A DNA stretch of 32,671 nucleotides. It comes from Arenicellales bacterium (GTDB lineage: Bacteria > Pseudomonadota > Gammaproteobacteria > BMS3Bbin11). Under the pieces are notes generated by a model. It had not been told where the DNA came from. It saw only the letters and a program-made list of their open reading frames with translations, and ran no database searches. Positions 1 through 8,355 of the stretch are shown piece by piece. A program made the translations under genes and the position numbers. Positions within the stretch are counted from its first letter, which is position 1. Every line of letters starts with the position of its first letter. The stretch spans positions 1 through 32,671 of the forward strand of contig JARFQI010000187.1 in assembly GCA_029287855.1 (NCBI GenBank), written 5' to 3'.

Positions 1-14
1 CTTTCTTTTGGTAC

Positions 15-60
15 CTTTTCTTTGGCCACTCAAAGAAAAGATACTCGCCCAAAAAGGGCG
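15..60. repeat. Paired palindromes, probable dispersed repeat
   Basis: A perfect 10-bp inverted repeat (CTTTTCTTTG at 15-24, CAAAGAAAAG at 31-40) encloses a 6-base loop. A second small hairpin follows (CGCCC 46-50, loop AAAAA, GGGCG 56-60). From memory, palindromes of this CTTTTCTTTGGCC...CAAAGAAAAG kind recur in many gammaproteobacterial genomes, so this is probably one copy of a dispersed repeat. It could also help end transcription of a gene left of the window, although no T-tract follows. No gene is visible in the rest of 61-253. Confidence 0.55.
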
Positions 61-143
61 AAACATTGAGTTAAACATCATCGCAGATAAAAAAGATGCA
101 AATCAGCCGTGCGCCAGCACAATAAAACAATCCCCAGTTAACG

Positions 144-172
144 TCGATTGAAACGACAGTCATGGTTATAAT
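144..172 (+). promoter_or_regulatory. Possible rlmE promoter
   Basis: A perfect TATAAT lies at 167-172. The element 17 bases upstream (TCGATT, 144-149) is a poor -35, and the better TTGAAA at 148-153 is only 13 bases away. The start site would be near 179, giving a leader of about 75 bases. Weak support. Confidence 0.22.
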
Positions 173-253
173 GCCAATATTGATCGCCATTTATGCATAA
201 TCACTCTTCTCATTTATCTCTGGATCATCAAACTACCATTACAGTAACCTCAT

Positions 254-886
254 ATGAGTCCTGACAAAAAGCATCGGTTTGGCCGTAACTGGATGAATGA
301 GCATTTGAATGACAGTTATGTGAAAAAGGCTAAAAAGTCCGGTTATCGTGCAAGATCAGCTTTCAAACTGGAAGAAATCGACAAAAAGGACAAATTGTTA
401 AGGCCTGGTCTGAATGTTGTTGACCTGGGAGCTGCGCCAGGTGGATGGTGTCAGTATGCGAGAAAAAAACTGGGTAAAAAGAGCCGTTTGATCGCTGTTG
501 ACCTGTTACCGATTGAGCCGATTGAAGGGGTGGAAATAATTCAGGGTGATTTTACTGAAGAGCAAGTTCGGCAACAGATTAATGACATGGTTGATAATAA
601 GGCTTTTGACCTTGTGTTATCCGATATGGCCCCCAATATAAGTGGTATAGCTTTGGCAGATCAGGCCAGATCTATCGGCCTTGCAGAAGGTGTGCTTGAC
701 TGGAGCCTTTCAGTGCTGGCGGTGGACGGTGGGTTATTGATGAAAGTTTTTCAGGGCAGCGGTTTTGACCCGTTGCGGAAAGAGATTTTATCGAACTTTC
801 GTTCTGTGGCGGTAAGGAAACCCGGTGCATCGCGTTCGCGGAGCGCAGAAGTTTACCTGCTGGCGCGAGGTTTTAAAGGTATTTAA
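254..886 (+). CDS. rlmE: 23S rRNA (uridine2552-2'-O)-methyltransferase RlmE (FtsJ/RrmJ)
   Basis: RlmE uses S-adenosylmethionine to methylate the 2'-O of U2552 in the A-loop of 23S rRNA, a late step in 50S subunit maturation. The 210-residue protein is close to full family length. The SAM-binding loop VDLGAAPGGW is at about residues 56-65. The K-D-K-E catalytic tetrad of the family is present at K38 (SAFKL), D124 (LSDMAPN), K164 (LMKVFQG) and E199 (SAEVY). The ATG at 254 gives the usual basic N-terminus; no good Shine-Dalgarno sequence precedes it. ftsH follows after 161 bases, the classic rlmE-ftsH pairing. yhbY, often divergent upstream, is not visible here. Confidence 0.97.
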   Translation: MSPDKKHRFGRNWMNEHLNDSYVKKAKKSGYRARSAFKLEEIDKKDKLLRPGLNVVDLGAAPGGWCQYARKKLGKKSRLIAVDLLPIEPIEGVEIIQGDFTEEQVRQQINDMVDNKAFDLVLSDMAPNISGIALADQARSIGLAEGVLDWSLSVLAVDGGLLMKVFQGSGFDPLRKEILSNFRSVAVRKPGASRSRSAEVYLLARGFKGI

Positions 887-902
887 GGGCATTTCAATTA
901 GA

Positions 903-934
903 TTTTGAAAGGTCATTGTTTGACTGATCCATTT
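903..934 (+). promoter_or_regulatory. Possible heat-shock (sigma-32-like) promoter of ftsH
   Basis: TTTTGAAA at 903-910 and ATCCATTT at 927-934, 16 bases apart, resemble the sigma-32 pattern CTTGAAA...CCCCATNT (6 of 8 in the -10 part). In E. coli rlmE-ftsH is a heat-shock operon, which makes this reasonable. A start near 941 would leave a leader of about 107 bases. A TTGACT at 920-925 with no good -10 is the vegetative alternative. Confidence 0.3.
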
Positions 935-1047
935 AGATTCCATGAGATGTCAGTTGTTTTATAGGTGTATTGTTATTGAATCAAGGTAGTCAGCAAGGCA
1001 AAATAGAAAGCCTGGCAGCTCATTTCTTTTATCATTGAGGCAGTAGT

Positions 1048-2958
1048 TTGAATAATCTTTCGAAAAATCTCGTCATGTGGCTGGTCATAGCGGTAGTGCT
1101 GATGACCATCTTTAATAATTTTGCGCCACGTCAGCTTGGCAACACTAAACAACTCGAATACTCATCATTTCTTGCTGATGTAAAGCAGGGCCAGATCAGT
1201 AAAGTTGTGATTGCCGGTCAAAACATCACTGCTACCCGTCAGGATGGCACGACAGTCAAAAGCTTTGCACCGGATGATCCGGATTTGATCAACGATCTAT
1301 TGAGAAATGGTGTTGTTGTGGATGCAAAAGAACCAGAGCAGCCTTCTTTACTGATGAGTATCTTCATTAGCTGGTTCCCACTATTGCTGCTGATAGGTGT
1401 CTGGATCTTTTTCATGCGCCAGATGCAGGGCGGTGGCGGACGCGGCGCGATGAGCTTTGGTAAGAGCAAGGCGCGTATGCTGACTGAAGACAAAAACAAG
1501 GTGACCTTCGATGACGTTGCCGGTGTCGAAGAGGCCAAGGAAGAGGTTGCCGAACTGGTCGAGTTTCTCAGAGACCCTTCACGTTTCCAGAAACTGGGCG
1601 GAAAAATCCCTCGCGGCGTATTGATGACGGGTTCTCCGGGTACTGGTAAAACCCTGTTGGCTCGTGCCATTGCCGGCGAAGCCAAAGTCCCGTTTTTTAC
1701 CATTTCAGGTTCAGATTTTGTTGAAATGTTTGTTGGTGTCGGTGCTTCACGTGTACGTGATATGTTCGACCAGGCCAAGAAGCATGCTCCCTGTATCATT
1801 TTTATTGACGAAATTGATGCTGTCGGACGTCACCGTGGAGCAGGCCTCGGCGGTGGACATGATGAGCGTGAGCAGACCTTGAACCAACTGCTGGTAGAAA
1901 TGGATGGATTTGAAGGCAGTGAAGGCGTCATCGTCATTGCTGCTACCAACCGGCCTGATGTGCTTGATCCAGCCTTGCTCAGACCCGGACGTTTTGACCG
2001 CCAGGTTTATGTTCCGCTGCCGGATATCCGCGGCCGCGAACAGATTCTTAAAGTTCACATGCGCAAGGTGCCGATTGATGACGATGTTGATGCAAGCATT
2101 ATTGCCCGTGGCACACCTGGCTTCTCAGGTGCTGACCTGGCAAACCTGATTAATGAGGCAGCCCTGTTTGCTGCCAGGGCCAACATGCGCACAGTCAAAA
2201 TGGAACAGTTTGAGCTGGCCAAGGACAAGATAATCATGGGGGTCGAGCGTCGCTCTATCATCATGCCGGAAGAAGAACGACGCAATACCGCATATCATGA
2301 ATCAGGACATGCGATTGTTGCAAAAGTGCTGCCCGGTACTGACCCGGTCCACAAGGTGACTATTATTCCACGCGGCAGGGCTCTCGGTGTAACCATGCAG
2401 TTGCCTGTAGAAGACCGTTACAGCCACACACGCAGTTATTTGTTATCGACTATCGCTGTTCTGATGGGGGGGCGTATCGGTGAAGAAATCTTTATGAACC
2501 AGATGACTACCGGTGCCTCAAATGATTTTGAGCGAGCTACGGACATGGCCAGAAACATGGTCGTGCGCTGGGGCATGAGCGACCTGATGGGGACACGTGT
2601 TTATGGCGAGAATGAAAGTGAAGTCTTTCTTGGCCGTGATGTAACGACACATAAAAACCTTAGCAATTCTACTGCGGAACAGGTGGACAAGGAAATTCGC
2701 CGGATTGTTGATGAGCAGTATGCCCGTGCGCGCAAGATTATTGAAGAAAACAAAGACAAGATGGAAATAATGGCAAACGCCCTGCTTGAATGGGAAACCA
2801 TTGATGCTGACCAGATTAATGATATCATGGAAGGCAAGGAACCGCGGCCACCGGCTGATTATTCTGGTAGTGGACCAGCCAGTGGAGATTCAGCCAGCGA
2901 CAAGAGTGATAAGAAAGGTGCCGAGCCTAAAATGGATCAGCCAGCCGGCGAGCACTAA
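1048..2958 (+). CDS. ftsH: ATP-dependent zinc metalloprotease FtsH
   Basis: FtsH is a hexameric inner-membrane AAA+ protease that degrades misfolded membrane proteins and short-lived regulators. Visible in order: TM helix about 8-25, periplasmic segment, TM helix 101-123, AAA+ domain with Walker A at 195-202, Walker B ending D254-E255, second region of homology ATNRPD about 299-304 with arginine fingers R315/R318, then the peptidase domain with zinc site HESGH 417-421 and a third ligand near D493. The C-tail is Pro/Ser/Lys-rich and disordered. Length 636 matches the family (about 640). The start is TTG, supported by GAGG at 1037-1040, seven bases upstream. Walker A reads GSPGTGKT, not the usual GPPGTGKT. 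folP begins 9 bases after the stop. Confidence 0.98.
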   Translation: MNNLSKNLVMWLVIAVVLMTIFNNFAPRQLGNTKQLEYSSFLADVKQGQISKVVIAGQNITATRQDGTTVKSFAPDDPDLINDLLRNGVVVDAKEPEQPSLLMSIFISWFPLLLLIGVWIFFMRQMQGGGGRGAMSFGKSKARMLTEDKNKVTFDDVAGVEEAKEEVAELVEFLRDPSRFQKLGGKIPRGVLMTGSPGTGKTLLARAIAGEAKVPFFTISGSDFVEMFVGVGASRVRDMFDQAKKHAPCIIFIDEIDAVGRHRGAGLGGGHDEREQTLNQLLVEMDGFEGSEGVIVIAATNRPDVLDPALLRPGRFDRQVYVPLPDIRGREQILKVHMRKVPIDDDVDASIIARGTPGFSGADLANLINEAALFAARANMRTVKMEQFELAKDKIIMGVERRSIIMPEEERRNTAYHESGHAIVAKVLPGTDPVHKVTIIPRGRALGVTMQLPVEDRYSHTRSYLLSTIAVLMGGRIGEEIFMNQMTTGASNDFERATDMARNMVVRWGMSDLMGTRVYGENESEVFLGRDVTTHKNLSNSTAEQVDKEIRRIVDEQYARARKIIEENKDKMEIMANALLEWETIDADQINDIMEGKEPRPPADYSGSGPASGDSASDKSDKKGAEPKMDQPAGEH

Positions 2959-2967
2959 GTATATAAA

Positions 2968-3813
2968 ATGATTCAGAATGCAGATGGCTACCCACTCCTG
3001 CAGGAGGGGCGGACAGCTATCATGGGCATCCTCAATGCGACCCCCGATTCCTTTTCCGACGGGGGTCTTTTCATTTCAGTCAGCAAGGCTGTAGATCATG
3101 TCGCCAGAATGATTGATGAAGGCGCGGATATTATCGATATAGGCGGTGAATCAACACGGCCCGGAGCCAGTCCCGTTTCTGCGGAAGAAGAAATGGAACG
3201 CGTAATACCAATTATTGAAGCGGTCACGCAACGTTTTGGCGTGATTATCTCGATTGATACGTCTAAGGCCACCGTTATGCAGGCAGCAGTTAATGCCGGC
3301 GCCGGTATGATTAATGATGTACGAGCCCTGAAAGAGGAGGATGCACTTCAAGCCGCGGTGAAAATGGCAGTCCCTGTCTGCCTTATGCACATGCAGGGCC
3401 AGCCTCAATCGATGCAGGATAAGCCTGTTTATAATGATGTAACGACTGATGTCCGAGAATTCCTTTCTGAGCGCGTCGATCAGTGTCTTGAAGCGGGCAT
3501 GGATTTAAATAATATAATGCTTGATCCCGGTTTTGGTTTTGGTAAAACAACGGAACAGAACTTTCAACTGTTGAATGAGCTGGAACACATCAGGTCGCAC
3601 GATCTGCCTGTTCTAGCCGGGTTATCACGCAAAAGTATGATCGGCCAGACACTGAATTTAGGCGTTAACGAAAGACTTTCCGCAAGCATCGCATTGGCCT
3701 TGCTGGCGGTATTGAATGGCGCCAATATTCTGCGTCTGCATGATGTTAAAGAGACCTGTCAGGCCGTTCGTATGATTGAAGCTGTTGTAAAAGAGAAAAA
3801 AGAGAGATCATAG
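2968..3813 (+). CDS. folP: Dihydropteroate synthase
   Basis: FolP condenses 6-hydroxymethyl-7,8-dihydropterin diphosphate with p-aminobenzoate to form dihydropteroate in folate synthesis; it is the sulfonamide target. This is a 281-residue TIM barrel of family length. Signatures seen: the loop-1 motif [11 protein letters not shown] at about 23-33, GESTRPGA 60-67, IDTSK 96-100, LDPGFGFGK 185-193, GLSRKSMIG 218-226 with the pterin-binding lysine, and LRLHDVKET 255-263. The ATG is 9 bases after the ftsH stop and lacks a clear Shine-Dalgarno sequence, so translational coupling with ftsH is likely. glmM follows after 5 bases. The ftsH-folP-glmM order is conserved in gammaproteobacteria. Confidence 0.97.
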   Translation: MIQNADGYPLLQEGRTAIMGILNATPDSFSDGGLFISVSKAVDHVARMIDEGADIIDIGGESTRPGASPVSAEEEMERVIPIIEAVTQRFGVIISIDTSKATVMQAAVNAGAGMINDVRALKEEDALQAAVKMAVPVCLMHMQGQPQSMQDKPVYNDVTTDVREFLSERVDQCLEAGMDLNNIMLDPGFGFGKTTEQNFQLLNELEHIRSHDLPVLAGLSRKSMIGQTLNLGVNERLSASIALALLAVLNGANILRLHDVKETCQAVRMIEAVVKEKKERS

Positions 3814-3818
3814 AAGTC

Positions 3819-5162
3819 ATGAAATTTTTTGGTACAGACGGAATACGTGGGCGAATGGGGGAAGAACCGATAACTCCATCCACAGTAATGAAGCTCGGAT
3901 GGGCACTCGGCAACGTGCTCGGGAAGAATGGTGGAAGCCGCGGCAAGATAATCATTGGAAAGGATACCCGTGTCTCGGGTTACCTGCTTGAATCAGCGAT
4001 GGAAGCAGGCCTTATATCTGCGGGTATAGATGTCAGCCTTTTGGGTCCGATGCCGACGCCGGGAATTGCCTACCTGGCGCGAACTGCGCGTGCGCAGGCC
4101 GGTGTGGTTATCAGTGCCTCCCATAACCCGTATTACGATAATGGCATCAAGTTCTTTTCACCCGCCGGCGAGAAATTACCCGATAAAATAGAGCAGGCGA
4201 TAGAAGAGGTGATGCAACAACCGGCCAGGACTGTTGATTCGCGTGACCTTGGCAAAGCCACGCGATACCCGGACGCTGCCGGGCGATATATTGAATATTG
4301 CAAGGCTACGATTGCCAACCATGTTACGCTGGATGGCCTGAAAATCGTCCTTGACTGTGCCAATGGTGCCAGCTATCACATCGCCCCCAGTGTGCTGTCT
4401 GAACTGGGAGCTAGATTGCATGTGATCGGCGATGAACCAGATGGCTTCAATATTAATGAGGGCTTTGGCGCAACAGCTCCTGCTGCTTTACAGGCCGCTG
4501 TGCTGGAGCAGGGCGCAGATCTTGGTATAGCACTGGATGGAGACGGTGATAGATTGATTATGGTCGATCATCAGGGTGAAATCGTTAACGGTGACAAACT
4601 GATACTCATCATGGCGCTTGCTAGAGCCCGGCGAGGTGAACTGCAAGGCGGCGTCGTCGGTACAGTAATGAGTAATCTGGGCCTGGAGCAGGCGTTTCGT
4701 GCCAACAATATAGAATTTGCCCGTGCAGCAGTGGGTGACCGTTATGTACTGGAAATGATGAAAGCCAATGGCTGGCAACTTGGCGGGGAAGCGTCGGGGC
4801 ATATCATCTGTCTGGATAAATCAACCACAGGTGATGGCATTGTTGCCGCACTGGAAGTCCTCCAGGTCATGCATGACAGCGGTAAATCACTGTCAGAGCT
4901 TGCTTCTGAGATGGACACCTGTCCACAGACGATGATCAATGTTGAGATTGCACGCGGCTTCGATATCTCCGGTAATGCACGGGTCAAAGAAGCTGTGGCC
5001 GGGGTGGAGGCTGAGTTGGCTGATCGTGGGCGTGTAGTGCTGCGGCCGTCAGGCACAGAGCCGCTGATCAGGGTAATGATAGAAGGCATCGATGAAGCCG
5101 AAGTAATAACTCAGTGCGAATTCCTGGCAGATATTGTTCGCCAGGCAACAGTTGATAATTAA
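3819..5162 (+). CDS. glmM: Phosphoglucosamine mutase
   Basis: GlmM interconverts glucosamine-6-phosphate and glucosamine-1-phosphate, feeding UDP-GlcNAc synthesis for peptidoglycan and lipopolysaccharide. It has the four-domain alpha-D-phosphohexomutase layout: FGTDGIRG at 4-11, active phosphoserine loop ISASHNP with Ser101, magnesium loop LDGDGDR 239-245, sugar-binding EASGHI about 325-330, and phosphate-binding [12 protein letters not shown] 409-420. Length 447 compares with 445 in E. coli. It lies 5 bases after folP. tpiA comes 141 bases later, a gap with its own possible promoter. Confidence 0.98.
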   Translation: MKFFGTDGIRGRMGEEPITPSTVMKLGWALGNVLGKNGGSRGKIIIGKDTRVSGYLLESAMEAGLISAGIDVSLLGPMPTPGIAYLARTARAQAGVVISASHNPYYDNGIKFFSPAGEKLPDKIEQAIEEVMQQPARTVDSRDLGKATRYPDAAGRYIEYCKATIANHVTLDGLKIVLDCANGASYHIAPSVLSELGARLHVIGDEPDGFNINEGFGATAPAALQAAVLEQGADLGIALDGDGDRLIMVDHQGEIVNGDKLILIMALARARRGELQGGVVGTVMSNLGLEQAFRANNIEFARAAVGDRYVLEMMKANGWQLGGEASGHIICLDKSTTGDGIVAALEVLQVMHDSGKSLSELASEMDTCPQTMINVEIARGFDISGNARVKEAVAGVEAELADRGRVVLRPSGTEPLIRVMIEGIDEAEVITQCEFLADIVRQATVDN

Positions 5163-5222
5163 CCTTATATTTTTACAGTAAATCTGTTTCATTTGATAAA
5201 TCTCATATCAAGCCAATTCACA

Positions 5223-5251
5223 TTGATTTTCAGGCGCTTCACGAGTACCAT
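5223..5251 (+). promoter_or_regulatory. Possible tpiA promoter
   Basis: TTGATT (5223-5228) and TACCAT (5246-5251) are 17 bases apart, each matching the sigma-70 consensus at 4 of 6 positions. They lie in the 141-base gap between glmM and tpiA. Weak but correctly spaced. Confidence 0.25.
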
Positions 5252-5303
5252 TGCGCCCCCATTGAGTATTGGTACATATTTAACAGTATATAAGGAGTTT
5301 TGA

Positions 5304-6059
5304 ATGCGTCGTCCCCTGGTTGCTGGTAACTGGAAGATGAATGGTGACTCTCAGAGCACCGTTAGCCTGGTAAATGGTATTGTTGATGGTCGCGGTGATG
5401 TGACCCGTGCAGAAGTTCTCATCTGCCCACCATATATTCTGATTCCACGTGCCGCTGATGCATTAAACGGTCGGGACGATATTGCCCTTGGTGCACAGGA
5501 TCTGGATATCAATCAGAATGGTGCCTTTACCGGTCAGATATCCGCGTCAATGCTGGTTGATGCCGGCTGTACATATGTCATCGTTGGCCACTCAGAGCGA
5601 CGTGCCATCTACGGTGAAAGTGACCAGGATGTTGCAGAGAAATTCAGGGTTGCGCAGGAAGGCGGTTTGATACCGGTATTGTGTGTCGGTGAGACCCTGG
5701 AAGAAAGAGAATCCGGCGACACCGAAAATGTTGTAGCTCGCCAGGTACAGGCAGTGATTGATGTTGTAGGCATTGAGAATTTTGATAACTCAGTGATCGC
5801 CTATGAGCCTGTCTGGGCAATTGGTACCGGCAAAACGGCTACACCTGAAATGGCACAGGAAGTACATAAATTCATCCGTGATATGTTATCTGCTCTGAAC
5901 AAAGATATCGCTGATCAGCTGCGTATTCTTTATGGCGGCAGCATGAATGCGGGAAATGCTGAATCCCTGATAGGTATGACTGACATCGACGGCGGCCTGA
6001 TTGGCGGCGCCTCACTACAGCCTGACAGCTTCCTTGCTATCTGCACGGCAGCAAACTGA
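5304..6059 (+). CDS. tpiA: Triosephosphate isomerase
   Basis: TpiA interconverts dihydroxyacetone phosphate and glyceraldehyde-3-phosphate in glycolysis and gluconeogenesis. It is a 251-residue single-domain TIM barrel. Catalytic and binding residues: N9 and K11 (GNWKMN), electrophile H96 in VIVGHSERR, general base E168 in AYEPVWAIGTG, mobile loop 6 AIGTGKTA 172-179, YGGS 210-213, and the phosphate-binding glycines about 234-235. The start has a strong Shine-Dalgarno AAGGAG at 5292-5297, six bases before ATG. secG follows 23 bases after the stop. tpiA-secG adjacency is common in bacteria such as Pseudomonas and Legionella, but not in E. coli. Confidence 0.98.
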   Translation: MRRPLVAGNWKMNGDSQSTVSLVNGIVDGRGDVTRAEVLICPPYILIPRAADALNGRDDIALGAQDLDINQNGAFTGQISASMLVDAGCTYVIVGHSERRAIYGESDQDVAEKFRVAQEGGLIPVLCVGETLEERESGDTENVVARQVQAVIDVVGIENFDNSVIAYEPVWAIGTGKTATPEMAQEVHKFIRDMLSALNKDIADQLRILYGGSMNAGNAESLIGMTDIDGGLIGGASLQPDSFLAICTAAN

Positions 6060-6082
6060 GCAATCAATTCTGATCAAACACT

Positions 6083-6559
6083 ATGATTAATATTCTGATA
6101 GCAATACACGTACTAGTAGCCGTAAGCATAGTTGTACTGGTGCTGGTACAGCACGGCAAAGGGGCTGATGCAGGGGCGGCTTTTGGCGGTGGCGGGGGCG
6201 GTGCTTCAGGTTCCCTGTTTGGTAGCCAGGGTTCTGCGAATTTCCTGTCTCGTACAACCGCGATACTTGCTACGGTATTCTTTTTGACCAGTTTGTCGCT
6301 AACCTATCTTTACAGCAAGTCTGCAAAGCCAACCAGTGTGACAGACAGCGTGATGCAGGAAGTACAGGTGCCTGCAGTTGAAAAAGTAGAACAAATACCC
6401 CCTGCGCCTGAAACTGCGCCTGCTGATGTAAACAAAGATATCCCTGCCCTGCCTGATAACGGTGCAACAGAAAATGTCGATGCTGGCGGAGCTACGAATG
6501 CAGATGTACCTGCGCTTCCTGCTGAGCCTGGTAGTGTTGAATCTGAGAGCAAGGAATAA
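6083..6559 (+). CDS. secG: Protein-export membrane protein SecG, extended C-terminus
   Basis: SecG is the small accessory subunit of the SecYEG translocon in the inner membrane and stimulates SecA-driven export. The first 80 residues are typical: TM1 about 3-23, a Gly-rich loop (AAFGGGGGGASGSLFGSQG, 32-50), the conserved NFLSRTTA segment and TM2 about 57-77. At 158 residues it is longer than E. coli SecG (110). The extra tail, about residues 81-158, is acidic, rich in Pro, Ala and Glu, probably disordered, and carries the repeated hexamers DIPALP (119-124) and DVPALP (141-146). tRNA-Leu begins 6 bases after the stop, so secG and the tRNA are probably co-transcribed. Confidence 0.95.
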   Translation: MINILIAIHVLVAVSIVVLVLVQHGKGADAGAAFGGGGGGASGSLFGSQGSANFLSRTTAILATVFFLTSLSLTYLYSKSAKPTSVTDSVMQEVQVPAVEKVEQIPPAPETAPADVNKDIPALPDNGATENVDAGGATNADVPALPAEPGSVESESKE

Positions 6560-6565
6560 GTTATT

Positions 6566-6650
6566 GCCGAAGTGGTGGAATTGGTAGACACGCCGTCTTG
6601 AGGGGGCGGTGACGCAAGTCGTGCCGGTTCGAGTCCGGCCTTCGGCACCA
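6566..6650 (+). tRNA. tRNA-Leu(GAG)
   Basis: Acceptor arm GCCGAAG (6566-6572) pairs perfectly with CTTCGGC (6640-6646), with discriminator A 6647 and encoded CCA 6648-6650. The anticodon loop is TTGAGGG with anticodon GAG at 6600-6602, reading CUC and CUU. The T-arm GCCGG-TTCGAGT-CCGGC is complete. The long variable arm between anticodon and T arms makes this a class II tRNA, as expected for leucine. The position after secG matches E. coli leuU. No convincing terminator follows before the nuo promoter. Confidence 0.97.
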
Positions 6651-6783
6651 TTTATAAAAAAGAGCTTTAGCCTGCATATTAGCTGAAAAGTTTCTTTTCC
6701 CAACAATAAAAAATACTTGTGCTGCTAATCTGCTGCAGAATATAAGTCATTGATTAATAATAATATCTTAGGCCTGCTCTAGC

Positions 6784-6812
6784 TTGACACAAGGGCTAAG
6801 TCGACCTAGACT
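6784..6812 (+). promoter_or_regulatory. Sigma-70 promoter of the nuo operon
   Basis: A perfect -35 TTGACA (6784-6789) is followed after exactly 17 bases by TAGACT (6807-6812; 4 of 6 to TATAAT). Predicted start near 6819, giving a leader of about 77 bases to the nuoA ATG at 6896. A weaker second candidate upstream is TTGTGC (6717-6722) with TATAAG (6741-6746), 18 bases apart. The rest of 6651-6783 is AT-rich and shows nothing else I can name. Confidence 0.6.
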
Positions 6813-6852
6813 GAGCGCTTCGCTTTTAGTTTATGCAAACGCGATCAGAACT

Positions 6853-6881
6853 GGAGGGTAAGCTCGATGCCACGCGGCTGA
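6853..6881 (+). promoter_or_regulatory. Strong ribosome-binding site with four-codon minicistron before nuoA
   Basis: GGAGGG at 6853-6858 is the best Shine-Dalgarno in the nuoA leader, but the ATG at the right distance (6867) opens only Met-Pro-Arg-Gly followed by TGA (6879-6881), out of frame with nuoA. The likely nuoA starts (6896, 6902) lie 14 and 20 bases beyond that stop and lack their own Shine-Dalgarno. Translation of the minicistron followed by re-initiation could couple to nuoA. This is inference from layout. Confidence 0.4.
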
Positions 6882-6895
6882 GCCAGAATATAAAA

Positions 6896-7276
6896 ATGAC
6901 CATGCTTGAAAACTATATACCCATTCTGGTGTTTATCGCTGTTGGTGTTATGTTTGGCGTTTTGCCTATTTTATTTGGCAAGATTTTCAGCATGTTACTC
7001 AAAGTTGACAAGCCTGATCCTGAAAAACTGTCTCCGTTTGAATGTGGCTTTGATGAGTTTGAGGATGCGCGCATGAAGTTCGATGTGCGCTACTACCTGG
7101 TCGCTATCCTTTTTATAATATTTGACCTGGAAATTGCCTTTCTATTCCCCTGGGCGGTCGTGCTGCAGGAAGAGTCTGTCGGCATGTTCGGGTTCATCTC
7201 GATGATGATCTTTCTCGCCATACTTGTGATTGGCTTCATCTATGAATGGCTTAAAGGAGCGCTTGAATGGGAGTAA
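6896..7276 (+). CDS. nuoA: NADH-quinone oxidoreductase subunit A
   Basis: NuoA (ND3 homologue) is a three-helix membrane subunit of proton-pumping complex I at the junction of peripheral and membrane arms. The protein contains the conserved loop [24 protein letters not shown], with the family Cys in ECGF, then [12 protein letters not shown], and ends in GALEWE, as in the mitochondrial/alphaproteobacterial type. The reading frame is open back to an ATG at 6833, but those extra 21 residues are charged and unlike the family, and no Shine-Dalgarno precedes them. I chose ATG 6896 (MTMLENY); ATG 6902 (MLENY) is equally possible. The stop overlaps nuoB by 10 bases. Confidence 0.92.
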   Translation: MTMLENYIPILVFIAVGVMFGVLPILFGKIFSMLLKVDKPDPEKLSPFECGFDEFEDARMKFDVRYYLVAILFIIFDLEIAFLFPWAVVLQEESVGMFGFISMMIFLAILVIGFIYEWLKGALEWE

Positions 7277-7746
7277 ACGAAGGCGTATCAAACAAGGGCT
7301 GGGCAGTCACCAGCGCGGATAGCCTGATCAACTGGGCGCGTACCGGTTCCATGTGGCCAGTAACATTCGGGCTTGCATGCTGTGCGGTCGAAATGATGCA
7401 GGCAGGTGCATCACGCTATGACCTCGATCGATTCGGGGTAATGTTCCGTCCCAGTCCCAGGCAGTCTGATGTGATGATCGTTGCCGGCACACTGACTAAC
7501 AAAATGGCTGCACCATTACGTAAAGTTTATGACCAGATGGCTGAGCCTCGCTGGGTTATTTCAATGGGGTCCTGTGCTAATGGCGGTGGTTATTACCACT
7601 ACTCCTACTCAGTCGTTCGAGGCTGTGATCGCATTATTCCTGTTGATATTTACGTACCGGGCTGTCCGCCGACTGCTGAAGCATTGCTGTACGGTATTCT
7701 TCAGCTACAGAAAAAAATTCGCACTAATACTATTGCCCGCAGCTGA
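7267..7746 (+). CDS. nuoB: NADH-quinone oxidoreductase subunit B
   Basis: NuoB (PSST homologue) holds the terminal [4Fe-4S] cluster N2, which passes electrons to quinone at the interface with NuoD. The N2 ligands are visible: adjacent C38-C39 ([10 protein letters not shown]), C103 (GSCANGGG) and C133 ([10 protein letters not shown]). The arginine-containing [14 protein letters not shown] segment (55-68) near the quinone cavity is conserved. Length 159 is typical. It overlaps the nuoA end by 10 bases, with AAAGGAG of the nuoA coding sequence (7254-7260) acting as Shine-Dalgarno, six bases before ATG 7267. Confidence 0.97.
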   Translation: MGVNEGVSNKGWAVTSADSLINWARTGSMWPVTFGLACCAVEMMQAGASRYDLDRFGVMFRPSPRQSDVMIVAGTLTNKMAAPLRKVYDQMAEPRWVISMGSCANGGGYYHYSYSVVRGCDRIIPVDIYVPGCPPTAEALLYGILQLQKKIRTNTIARS

Positions 7747-7749
7747 CAA

Positions 7750-8355
7750 ATGACAAAAAGCGAAAGATTACAGACGCTACAGAGGCGCATCGGAGAGGCG
7801 GTGGGGGATGCTGTACTGACTTCATCGATTGATCTCGGCGAATTGACAGTTGATCTGGCTGTTGAGGCATTGCATGAAACCTGCAAAAAACTCCACAGCG
7901 GCGAAAACTTTTCATTTGATATGCTGATCGATGTCTGCGGTGTCGATTACCTTGATTATCGCAAAGAAGCCGGTGAAGAATCGACGCAGCCCCGCTTTGC
8001 AGTGGTTTATCACCTGCTTTCTACTGCACGCAATCAGCGTCTGCGTCTTCGTGTGTTCGTTGAAGAATCGTCACCAATGGTTGATTCAGTGATTGATATT
8101 TGGAAGTCAGCCGACTGGTTCGAGCGGGAAGCCTTTGATCTTTACGGCATCCTTTTCAAAGGCCACCCCGATTTGAGACGTATTCTCACTGATTATGGAT
8201 TTGTCGGTCATCCGTTTCGTAAGGATTTCCCGCTGTCCGGCCATGTTGAAATGCGCTATGACGAAGAAAAGGGCAGGGTTGTTTACCAGCCTGTTTCGAT
8301 TGAACCGCGTGTGCTTGTACCCAGGGTAATCCGGGAAGAGGGTTACGGTGGCTGA
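7750..8355 (+). CDS. nuoC: NADH-quinone oxidoreductase subunit C
   Basis: NuoC (30-kDa subunit homologue) is a peripheral-arm scaffold next to NuoD. The 201-residue protein carries the family signature [20 protein letters not shown] at about 126-144, followed by [13 protein letters not shown] 150-162. It is a stand-alone gene, not the fused nuoCD of E. coli. The ATG follows the nuoB stop by 3 bases, and the C-terminal codons overlap the nuoD start by 8 bases. Confidence 0.96.
   Translation: MTKSERLQTLQRRIGEAVGDAVLTSSIDLGELTVDLAVEALHETCKKLHSGENFSFDMLIDVCGVDYLDYRKEAGEESTQPRFAVVYHLLSTARNQRLRLRVFVEESSPMVDSVIDIWKSADWFEREAFDLYGILFKGHPDLRRILTDYGFVGHPFRKDFPLSGHVEMRYDEEKGRVVYQPVSIEPRVLVPRVIREEGYGG

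Noticed and set aside
61-253. Short minus-strand frame from 163, considered as yhbY
   Set aside because: About 30 codons only, with no resemblance to the CRM-domain protein YhbY.
6299-6706. Minus-strand open frames across secG and tRNA-Leu
   Set aside because: They overlap a well-formed tRNA and SecG; the GRTRTG-type peptide is the usual artefact of translating a tRNA antisense.
6833-6895. Upstream extension of nuoA
   Set aside because: Charged residues unlike NuoA N-termini and no Shine-Dalgarno before ATG 6833; kept only as an alternative.
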